Source: Burkholderiaceae bacterium | GTDB taxonomy: Bacteria; Pseudomonadota; Gammaproteobacteria; Burkholderiales; Burkholderiaceae_C | Assembly (NCBI GenBank): GCA_026125795.1 | Contig: JAHCKM010000002.1 | Span: forward strand, 930,001 to 994,000 | Direction: 5' to 3' | Length of the DNA: 64,000 bases | Part shown: piece after piece, positions 53,306 to 60,621 of the stretch | Layout of the letters: each line of letters opens with the position of its first letter | How positions within the stretch are numbered: the first letter of the stretch is position 1 | The notes under the pieces: generated by a model | Databases searched by the model: none | The model's input: only the letters and a program-made list of their open reading frames with translations | What the model was told of the DNA's origin: nothing | Made by a program: the position numbers and the translations under genes

Positions 53306-55270
53306 ATGAACCATTCGCCGCAGCCCCATCCTTACGAGCAGATCACGCGCGATCTCGTCGAGCTGCTGCACCAGGGCGCGTCGGCCGACGAGTTCGCGCG
53401 CCGGCTGGCGCTGCTGGACGCGCTGCCGCCCGACGATCCCGCCAAGCCGGCGCTGGTGGAGACGGTGCGCATGGCGATGGCGGTGCGCAACCGGCTCGAG
53501 CTGCACCAGGAGCGCGAGCGCGGCCTGCTGGCGGTGATCGAGTCGGCGCAGGACCTGTCGAGCCGGCTCGACCTGCAGGGCCTGCTGGCGGCGATCGTCT
53601 CGCGTGCGCGCCAGCTGCTGGGCTCCGACGTCGCGTGGTTGACGATCTACGACGCCCAAGCGGAAACGTTCCGCGTCCTGGTCGCCGACGGCGCGCTGTC
53701 GCAGAAGACCTCGGCGATGGTGGCACGGCGCGATCGCGGCGTGGTCAGCATCGTGATGTCGACGCGCCTGCCGTTCACCACGCCCGACTACCTGCACGAC
53801 CGCCGCATCGCGCACGACCCCAAGCTCGACGACACGTTTCGCGAGGAGGGCATCGCCGCGCTGGTGGGGGTGCCGCTGATGACCGGCGGCGAGGTGGTCG
53901 GCCTGTTGTTCGTCGCCGATCGCTACCACCGCACGCACACCGCGCAGAGCACGTCGATCCTGTCGACGCTCGCGACCCATGCCGCGGTGGCGCTGAAGAA
54001 CGCGCAGGACTTCGAGCGCGCCAACGCCGCGCTCGCGCGCGCCGACCACGCGCGCGACGAGCTCGAGCGCCACCTGCGCAACGTGCAGGCCGCGATCGAT
54101 GCGCACGAGCAGATCACGTCGCTGCTGGCGCACGGCGCATCGCTGGCGACGCTGTGCCAGTCGGTGGCGCAGCAGCTCGGCGGCAGCATCCTGGTGCTCG
54201 ACGAGGCGGGCCTGGTGCTGAGCCGTGGTGCCGCGCCCGCGTACGACGGTGCGCTGGCGCAAGACCATGCGCCGCACGGCGAGCACGCCACCGAGCTCGG
54301 CCGTGCGCTGCGCAACGCGCGCGCCACCGGACGCTCCGACGTGGCCTACCGTGTCGGCGACGAAACGTGCCGCCTGCTGCCGGTGATCGGCGGCGACGGC
54401 ATCCTCGGCTCGGTGCTGTTGTTCCACCGCGGCGAGCTGCAGGAGATCGCGGTGCGCACCTTCGAGCGCAGCTCCAGCGTGATCGGCATCGTGCTGCTGT
54501 CGCAGCAGCGTCTGGAGGCGTCGCGCAACCGCAGCGCGGCCGCGCTGCTGCGCTCGCTGGTGTCGCCGCGCCAGGACGATCCGGCCGTGCTCGCCAACCG
54601 CGCCGAGCAGCACGGCGTCGACCTCACGCGTCCGCTCGCGCTGATGCTGGTGCAACCCGAAGGTCCCGGCGCAGACTATGCGGCGCGGCACTTCGCCAAC
54701 CTGAAGTCGCTGACCCCGGCGCTGGTCGACGACATCGACGGCGTTCTCGTCGTGCTGTGCAGCGCCACCGCGGCCGGCGAGGTGCGCCAGACGATTCAGC
54801 AGTGGATGCGCCACGACGTGCACGCCGTGTACCGCGGCGCGCTGTCGCGTCCGGTGGCGCGCGCGGCCGACATCCCGGCGCTGTATGCCACTTTGAAACG
54901 TGCGCTCGCGGTGCTCGGCCGCATCGGCGTGCAGGGGCAGATCGTCGGCCAGGACGAACTGGCCATCTACGCCACGCTGTTCGAGACGCACGATCGGGCG
55001 AGCCTCGCGGCGTTCCTGCAGACGACGATCGGGCCGCTGATCGCGCACGACGACCAGCGTGGATCGGACCTCGCCGCCACGCTGCTGGCCTACTTCGACT
55101 GCAACCAGAACGCCAAGTCCACCGCGCAGCGCCTGGGCATCCACGTGAACACCGTGCGGCAGCGGCTGGCCACGATCGAGGACCTGCTTGGCCACTGGGG
55201 ACAGGCGTCGCGCGCACTCGAGATCCACATCGCGGTGCGCCTGTGGAACCTGAGCGCGCCGCGCGCCTGA
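53306..55270 (+). CDS. GAF-PucR/CdaR type transcriptional activator
   Basis: A 654-residue regulator. GAF domain at about residues 75-235 ('LLGSDVAWLTIYDAQAETF', 'GVPLMTGGEVVGLLFVADRY'), a central coiled linker, a second sensory region (about 280-400), a CdaR GGDEF-like region (about 430-560), and a C-terminal PucR helix-turn-helix 'NQNAKSTAQRLGIHVNTVRQ' (about 610-650). Such proteins activate aromatic or aliphatic catabolic genes. The 184-base divergent gap with the dehydrogenase and the esterase gene 140 bases downstream make both likely targets. Start at 53306; the in-frame codons from 53246 read as promoter. Confidence 0.88.
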   Translation: MNHSPQPHPYEQITRDLVELLHQGASADEFARRLALLDALPPDDPAKPALVETVRMAMAVRNRLELHQERERGLLAVIESAQDLSSRLDLQGLLAAIVSRARQLLGSDVAWLTIYDAQAETFRVLVADGALSQKTSAMVARRDRGVVSIVMSTRLPFTTPDYLHDRRIAHDPKLDDTFREEGIAALVGVPLMTGGEVVGLLFVADRYHRTHTAQSTSILSTLATHAAVALKNAQDFERANAALARADHARDELERHLRNVQAAIDAHEQITSLLAHGASLATLCQSVAQQLGGSILVLDEAGLVLSRGAAPAYDGALAQDHAPHGEHATELGRALRNARATGRSDVAYRVGDETCRLLPVIGGDGILGSVLLFHRGELQEIAVRTFERSSSVIGIVLLSQQRLEASRNRSAAALLRSLVSPRQDDPAVLANRAEQHGVDLTRPLALMLVQPEGPGADYAARHFANLKSLTPALVDDIDGVLVVLCSATAAGEVRQTIQQWMRHDVHAVYRGALSRPVARAADIPALYATLKRALAVLGRIGVQGQIVGQDELAIYATLFETHDRASLAAFLQTTIGPLIAHDDQRGSDLAATLLAYFDCNQNAKSTAQRLGIHVNTVRQRLATIEDLLGHWGQASRALEIHIAVRLWNLSAPRA

Positions 55271-55410
55271 CGCGCACCGGGCCCCCAAGGGTTTTCGCGG
55301 TGGCCGCCGAACACATCGGCCACCCGGCGTGAGTGTGCGGTCTCCACATTGAAGCGCGCGATGGCGCTGCCGAGACTTGCTTCGCTCTCAAGAACGCACA
55401 GGAGACAGCC

Positions 55411-58400
55411 ATGGGCATGTCGAACGCCGCGCTGCGCGCAGGCTTCGCCGTTTTGGTCACGCTGGGGTTGGGCGCTTGTGGTGGAGGCGGCGATGACGAG
55501 GAGTCGACAGCGCTCGCCGAAGACGAGAACGATCGCGAGCTCGCCTTGCACCATGCCGGGCCGAAGACCTGCGCACAAATGGTCGGCTTGACCGTGCCCG
55601 CGGCGCGCATCGGCTTGCCGACGCGCGGCGCAACGGTCACCTCTGCGGCGCCGGTGGCAGCCTCGGGCAGCGGCGCGAGCGCGCTGCCCGAGTACTGCCT
55701 CGTGAACGGCAGGATCGCGCCGATCGACACCACGGCACCCGACATCCTGTTCCGCGTCGCGCTGCCGACCGTCTGGAACGCCAAGGTCGTGATGTTCGGC
55801 GGCGGCGGCTTCGACGGCAGCATCCCGAACGTCGCCGGCAACGTGCCGATGGGCCCCACCGACCAAACGCTGCCGCTCGGCCGCGGCTATGCCACCTTCG
55901 CCAGCGACTCCGGCCACCAGGCCGGCGCACTGGGCTCGCAGGACGGCACGTTCATGATGAACGACGAAGCGCTGCGCAACTGGGGCGGCGAGGCGCTGAA
56001 GAAGACGCGCGACGCGTCGGTCTACATCGTCAAGTCACGTTATGCGCGCTCGATCCGCAAGGCGTATTTCGCCGGCGGCTCCACCGGCGGACGCGAGGCG
56101 ATCCAGTCGATCACGCGCTGGCCGAAGGACTGGGACGGCGCGATCGTCGCCTATCCGGCGTGGAACCAGGCCTCCGCGATGCTCGGCGGGCACCGCGTCA
56201 ACCGCGCGCTGGCGCGCGCCGGCGCCTATCCGAGCGTGCCCAAGCGCGCGCTGCTGCTGAAGGCGTCGCTGCAGGCCTGCGACCACCTCGACGGCGTGGC
56301 CGACGGGCTGATCAGCGACCAGAACCGCTGCAACGCGGTGTTCGATCCCGCCACCGCGATGGTCGACGGCGCGCCGCTGCGCTGCCCCGGAGGCGAGGAC
56401 ACCGGCGACGGCTGCGTGTCCGACCTGCAGATCGACACCTTCAAGGTCGTCAATACCGACGCGCACTTCAACTTCAAGCTCGCCAGCGGCGAGGATCACT
56501 ACCCGGGCTACAACATCTGGGGCGCCGACCTCGGCATCGCGACGAACCCGTCACCGCTGCAGCCGATCGTCACCTTCCTCGCGTTCGGCACGTCGCAGCC
56601 GACGATCCCGATGCCGCGCACCGCGCCGTACATCAGCGTGCAGGTCGATCAGGGCGTCCAGTACGGCATCACGCGCACGCCGGGCTACGACTCGCTGTCC
56701 ATCGATCCGGAGAACCCGGGGCAATGGGGCCCGCGCTTCAGCGAGCTGAGCGCGATGATCGACCAGCCGGTGAACCTGGACACCTTCGCGGCCCGTGGCG
56801 GCAAGCTGCTGCTGGTGCATGGCCTGACCGACATCCTGGTGAGCAGCCGCGCCACCGCGGAGTACTACGAGCGCCTGCAGCGCCGCATGGGCCGCCATGC
56901 GGTGGACCGCTTCGTGCGCTATTACGAGGTGCCGGGCTTCGGCCATGCGCTGAGCACGATCTTCAACGCGTCGTGGGATTCGCTCACCACGCTGGAGAAA
57001 TGGGTCGAGCACGGCCGCGCACCGGGCCGGCAGACCGTGGCCGACACGGTCGGCGTGCCGGGCCGCACGCGGCCGCTGTGCGAATACCCCGAGTGGCCGC
57101 GCTACAAGGGCCACGGCGACGTCAACGCGGCCTCGTCGTTCGTCTGCACCTCGCATTCGCCGAAGGCGCCGACGCAGCGCGAGACCGATCTTGGCACGGT
57201 GATCGGCACCGATCTGAGTGCGACGAGCGGCACCTACGCGTGGAAGGGCGTGCCCTACGCCAGGCCGCCGGTCGGCGAGCTGCGCTGGAAGCCGCCGGTC
57301 GAACCCAGGCCGTGGCTGTCGCCGAAGTACACGCAGCAGTTCGGCAACGCGTGCGTGCAGAACGGCCGTCTCTACGGCCCCGGCCTCAACAACCGCTACG
57401 ACGCCACGATCGGCGCCACGCTGGGGCAGCCGGTGGGCTCCGAGAACTGCCTGTACCTCAACGTCTGGCGGCCGGCCCACCCGGCAGGGCACCTTCCGGT
57501 GATCGTGTGGGTGCACGGCGGCAGCAACATCACCGGCTACACCGCCGACCCGGTGTACGACGGCGCCAACCTCGCGCGCACCGCCAACGCGGTGGTGGTG
57601 TCGGTGAACTACCGGCTCGGCATGTTCGGCTTCATGAACGCCAGCGTGCTGAAGAACGGCGATCCGGTCAACGACTCGGGCGACTTCGCGATCCTCGACA
57701 TCATCGAGGCGCTGAAGTTCGTCAAGGGCAACATCGCGAGCTTCGGCGGCAACCCGAACAACGTGACGTTGATGGGCGAATCGGCCGGCGCGGTCAACGT
57801 GTACGCGGTGATGACCTCGCCGCTGGTGGTGAACGCCAAGCGGCCGCTGATCCATCGCGCGATCCCGATCAGCGGCGGCATCTCGCTGGCCAGTGAGCTG
57901 CCGGCCGGCAGCATCGCGGCGCTGGCGCCGGCCTCGGCTTTCGCCGGGCAGTGGGGACTGCTGATCGTCTACATGGTGATCGACGACGGGCTGGCGATTG
58001 ACATCCCGTCGGCCCAGACCTATCTGGCGACACAGACGCCGGAGCAGATCGCCGCCTACATGCGCGGCAAGAGCGCCGAGTTCATCCTCAAGACGATCAT
58101 CACGCGCCTGGCGCCGCTCGGTGCGTCAGGGTCCGGGCCGATCCCTGACGGCCACGTGGTGCCGGTGAGCCCGATCAACGCGATCAAGGCCGGCCAGTAC
58201 ACCAAGGTGCCGGTGCTGATCGGAAACACGCGCGACGAAGGCAAGCTGTTCCCGACGCTGTTCCCGTTCGCCGGCGGCGTCGGCAGCGGCCGCCTGCTCA
58301 ACGACGCGCAGGTGTTCTCGATCGCGTTCAACTACGACCCCGACGCGCCGCCGCAGACGACGCTGGAGCAGTGGATTCCGTCGAACTACCTGCCGGTGAC

Positions 58401-58815
58401 GACGCCGACCACCGGCTTCAACGCGGTGGCCGACAAGCTGAACCAGATCTTCTTCGGCATCGGGCGCGAGCAGGTGGCGGCGGCGCTGACTTCGCAGCAG
58501 CGCGACGTCTGGGCCTACCGCTTCGACTGGGACGAGCTGCCGGCACCGTTCGACGACATCTACGGCGCGGCACACAGCTTTGACCTGGCGTTTGCGTTCG
58601 GCAATTTCGGCCCGGCGCTGTACTCGAACATCTCCTACACCACGGCCAACCGGCCGGGGCGGCTCGCCCTGTCGGACGCGATGATGCGCAGCATCGGGGC
58701 CTTCGCCCGCACCGGCGACCCCAACCACGCCGCGCTCGGCGTCCACTGGCCGACGTGGCCCTCGGTGTTGCGCTTCGACGCGACGCCGGCGGCCAAGGCG
58801 ATTTCGGTGCAGTAG
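55411..58815 (+). CDS. Lipoprotein fusing a tannase/feruloyl esterase domain and a type-B carboxylesterase
   Basis: A 1134-residue protein. The lipoprotein signal ends at Cys23 ('TLGLGACGGGG'), followed by an acidic linker. Residues about 70-580 are a tannase-family (feruloyl esterase, MHETase-like) hydrolase with a likely triad Ser224 ('AGGSTGGREA'), Asp474 ('HGLTDIL') and His512 ('GFGHAL'). Residues about 585-1134 are a complete carboxylesterase: 'ENCLYLNVWRP', Ser791 ('GESAGAVNVY'), Glu943 ('NTRDEGKLF') and His1055 ('GAAHSFDLAF'). Both halves look active. It probably hydrolyses aryl or polymeric esters at the cell surface. AGGAGAC precedes the ATG. Confidence 0.9.
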   Translation: MGMSNAALRAGFAVLVTLGLGACGGGGDDEESTALAEDENDRELALHHAGPKTCAQMVGLTVPAARIGLPTRGATVTSAAPVAASGSGASALPEYCLVNGRIAPIDTTAPDILFRVALPTVWNAKVVMFGGGGFDGSIPNVAGNVPMGPTDQTLPLGRGYATFASDSGHQAGALGSQDGTFMMNDEALRNWGGEALKKTRDASVYIVKSRYARSIRKAYFAGGSTGGREAIQSITRWPKDWDGAIVAYPAWNQASAMLGGHRVNRALARAGAYPSVPKRALLLKASLQACDHLDGVADGLISDQNRCNAVFDPATAMVDGAPLRCPGGEDTGDGCVSDLQIDTFKVVNTDAHFNFKLASGEDHYPGYNIWGADLGIATNPSPLQPIVTFLAFGTSQPTIPMPRTAPYISVQVDQGVQYGITRTPGYDSLSIDPENPGQWGPRFSELSAMIDQPVNLDTFAARGGKLLLVHGLTDILVSSRATAEYYERLQRRMGRHAVDRFVRYYEVPGFGHALSTIFNASWDSLTTLEKWVEHGRAPGRQTVADTVGVPGRTRPLCEYPEWPRYKGHGDVNAASSFVCTSHSPKAPTQRETDLGTVIGTDLSATSGTYAWKGVPYARPPVGELRWKPPVEPRPWLSPKYTQQFGNACVQNGRLYGPGLNNRYDATIGATLGQPVGSENCLYLNVWRPAHPAGHLPVIVWVHGGSNITGYTADPVYDGANLARTANAVVVSVNYRLGMFGFMNASVLKNGDPVNDSGDFAILDIIEALKFVKGNIASFGGNPNNVTLMGESAGAVNVYAVMTSPLVVNAKRPLIHRAIPISGGISLASELPAGSIAALAPASAFAGQWGLLIVYMVIDDGLAIDIPSAQTYLATQTPEQIAAYMRGKSAEFILKTIITRLAPLGASGSGPIPDGHVVPVSPINAIKAGQYTKVPVLIGNTRDEGKLFPTLFPFAGGVGSGRLLNDAQVFSIAFNYDPDAPPQTTLEQWIPSNYLPVTTPTTGFNAVADKLNQIFFGIGREQVAAALTSQQRDVWAYRFDWDELPAPFDDIYGAAHSFDLAFAFGNFGPALYSNISYTTANRPGRLALSDAMMRSIGAFARTGDPNHAALGVHWPTWPSVLRFDATPAAKAISVQ

Positions 58816-58823
58816 CGGCGCTG

Positions 58824-59087
58824 ATGAGGCGGGGCGCACCATCGAGAGAGCGCGCGGCGACGCTGCAGGTGCTCGTGCAGCTGCGCGTGGCCGCCGGCTT
58901 CAACCAGACCGCGCTCGCGGCCCGCCTCGGCATCACGCAAAGCGAGGTCAGCAAGTTTGAGCGCGGGGAGCGCTCGCTCGACGAGCGGCGCCTGCGCGCG
59001 TGGCTGGCCGCATTGAACGTCGATGGGACGTCGTTCGTGCGGGAGCTCGATCGCGTTGTGGGTCGGGCCGAGGCTTGTATGGATTGA
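58824..59087 (+). CDS. XRE-family helix-turn-helix protein (87 aa)
   Basis: A small protein with a Cro/C1-type helix-turn-helix: 'LRVAAGFNQTALAARLGITQ' and 'SEVSKFERGERSLDERRLRA'. It starts 8 bases after the esterase stop, without a good ribosome site, so it may be translated by coupling. Such single-domain proteins bind DNA as dimers; target unknown. A Cys near the C-terminus is unpaired. Confidence 0.75.
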   Translation: MRRGAPSRERAATLQVLVQLRVAAGFNQTALAARLGITQSEVSKFERGERSLDERRLRAWLAALNVDGTSFVRELDRVVGRAEACMD

Positions 59088-59091
59088 CGCC

Positions 59092-59259
59092 CTATTCGCC
59101 TTCGATCGGCACCTGACGACGCTTGTCGTCATCGGGCTGCTGCGGCGGCTGCTTTGAAGTTCCGCCGCGGCGCTCGGGTTGGCGCGGATGCGGCTGGTCC
59201 TTCGGGTCGCGTGGCTGGGTGATGCCCGGCTTCTGAGGGTTGAGCTTTTCCTGTTGCAT
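59092..59259 (-). CDS. Small disordered Pro/Gln/Lys-rich protein (55 aa)
   Basis: Begins MQQEKLNPQKPGITQPRD and ends D-K-R-R-Q-V-P-I-E-G-E. The composition (Pro, Gln, Asp, Lys; no hydrophobic core) marks it as intrinsically disordered, like short proteins often left unnamed in Burkholderiales. The ribosome site is poor, and a 9-bp hairpin lies just upstream. It converges on the XRE gene with a 4-base gap. It could be a spurious frame. Confidence 0.5.
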   Translation of the reverse strand: MQQEKLNPQKPGITQPRDPKDQPHPRQPERRGGTSKQPPQQPDDDKRRQVPIEGE

Positions 59260-59272
59260 CGCGGTCTTTCGG

Positions 59273-59296
59273 TTTCGTCGGCGTGTACCGACGAAA
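59273..59296. promoter_or_regulatory. Perfect inverted repeat TTTCGTCGG-N6-CCGACGAAA
   Basis: Nine-base arms around six bases, 14 bases upstream of the small disordered protein's start. On the minus strand it would be a leader hairpin almost touching the start codon; as DNA it would be an operator. The rest of the 244-base gap to 59504 shows no gene or other element. Confidence 0.4.
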
Positions 59297-59503
59297 GGCA
59301 CACGGCAAACCGCATGCCGTGGCGTGCGACGCCGACTGCGGCCTGCGACACGACCGATGTCGCGCCTTCTCGCGGCGCGGCATGCGGGTTTCACTCGTGC
59401 CGCGGGCGGGAACCTCGCGCGGCAGCGCGTGTCACAGCGGCGTCGTCCGGGCGCGCGCGCCGCGGCGTCGAACGAGGTCCGTCCGTTCAGATGGAGGCGC
59501 AAG

Positions 59504-59986
59504 ATGACACCAGACACGTCCCCTTGCCGGCTGTGCCAGGGCCGCATGACCTTGAGAGACGTCGATCGCATCGAGGGCGAGGAGCACGGCGTGCACCTGT
59601 GCATCCAGGGCATGCCCTCGATGGCCTGCGCGCAGGGGCATCGGCGCCTCGTGGCCCCGACGTTTGCCAGCGAGATGCTCGACACGCTGCTGGCCGACCC
59701 GCTGCTCGTGCCGCTGGAGCCGGCTGGACGCCGGGGTCTGCTGCGCAAGCGCTTCGCCTGCCCCGGGTGCGGCGCCGCGCTCGATGGCGGCGCGAGCGGC
59801 CGCGTGGAGTCGCATCGCACGATCGCAGTTGGCGGTGAGCACGCGTTCGACGTGCAGCTGGAGATGCCCACCTTCCGCTGCGCCGCGTGCCAGCGCGAGT
59901 GTGTGGAGCCCGTCGATGCCGTGGCCGCCGACCTGATGAAAGCGTCGGCGCGCGCCTTCCGCACGGCGCAGCTGGCGGTGGCCTGA
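59504..59986 (+). CDS. Zinc-ribbon protein (160 aa), unknown function
   Basis: Three Cys pairs are visible: 'CRLCQGRM' (residues 8-15), 'CPGCGAAL' (near 88) and 'CAACQREC' (near 126), with extra Cys/His between, suggesting two zinc ribbons. Between them are helical segments such as 'FASEMLDTLLADPLLVPLEP'. No membrane part. I do not recognise the family. A strong GGAGG site precedes the ATG. Confidence 0.65.
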   Translation: MTPDTSPCRLCQGRMTLRDVDRIEGEEHGVHLCIQGMPSMACAQGHRRLVAPTFASEMLDTLLADPLLVPLEPAGRRGLLRKRFACPGCGAALDGGASGRVESHRTIAVGGEHAFDVQLEMPTFRCAACQRECVEPVDAVAADLMKASARAFRTAQLAVA

Positions 59987-60117
59987 GCCCGGAGGCTGTG
60001 GATGGGCCGTGCCCGTGCAGGGCAGGGCAGGGCGGTCAAAGGCTGTGCCGGCTCGTGCCCAACCGGCGATGCGCGATGATGGGCGCCATGTTCCATCCTT
60101 GGCAGAGGTCGCAAGCC

Positions 60118-60564
60118 ATGATTCGTCGTCTGGCCGTTTCCCTTGCTGCGCTGTTCGCTAGCGCCGCTCAGGCGCAGCAGTGGGTGCAGCTGTCCGATCA
60201 GCTCGCATTCGACAAGATTCCGCCCATCTGGTGCAACGCCGCGCGCTCTGCATGCATCATCAGCCGGCAGCCGTATGGCGCCAGCGGCGCCCTGCGTGTC
60301 GCGCTCACCGTCAACGGCACGCCCGACTGCAAGCAGCGGCGTCCGCGCTACGTGTACGTTCGCAACAGCGGCGAGCGCGACGGTGACCTGAGCCGGGTGC
60401 AGGAGGTGATGGGCAGCACCTGCCTGCTCGACATCCCGATGACCCAGATCGACGGCACGCGGCTCCTGCGCTTCTCGGTGCCGATGCTGACGCAGGATTC
60501 GGTGGTGATGGAGCTGTCGCTCGAAGGACTCGACATCAACCGGCTGGCGGCCAACCGCTCCTGA
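60118..60564 (+). CDS. Secreted hypothetical protein (148 aa)
   Basis: The signal peptide is clear: 'IRRLAVSLAALFASAAQAQQ', cleaved near residue 21. The mature 127 residues contain four Cys that could form two disulfides and beta-rich segments such as 'GALRVALTVNG' and 'VVMELSLEGLDINRL'. Several upstream ATGs exist (60088, for example), but 60118 begins the signal peptide and has AGAGGT upstream. Family not recognised; periplasmic location is expected. Confidence 0.65.
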   Translation: MIRRLAVSLAALFASAAQAQQWVQLSDQLAFDKIPPIWCNAARSACIISRQPYGASGALRVALTVNGTPDCKQRRPRYVYVRNSGERDGDLSRVQEVMGSTCLLDIPMTQIDGTRLLRFSVPMLTQDSVVMELSLEGLDINRLAANRS

Positions 60565-60621
60565 GCCGGCACCGTCGCGCTTGTCGCCCGCGCGTGCGGC
60601 ACGCGCGGCGCCGTGCCCCGA

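Noticed and set aside
53249-55288. 679-residue minus-strand open frame opposite the PucR-type regulator
   Set aside because: Shadow frame; the plus-strand gene has clear GAF and helix-turn-helix motifs.
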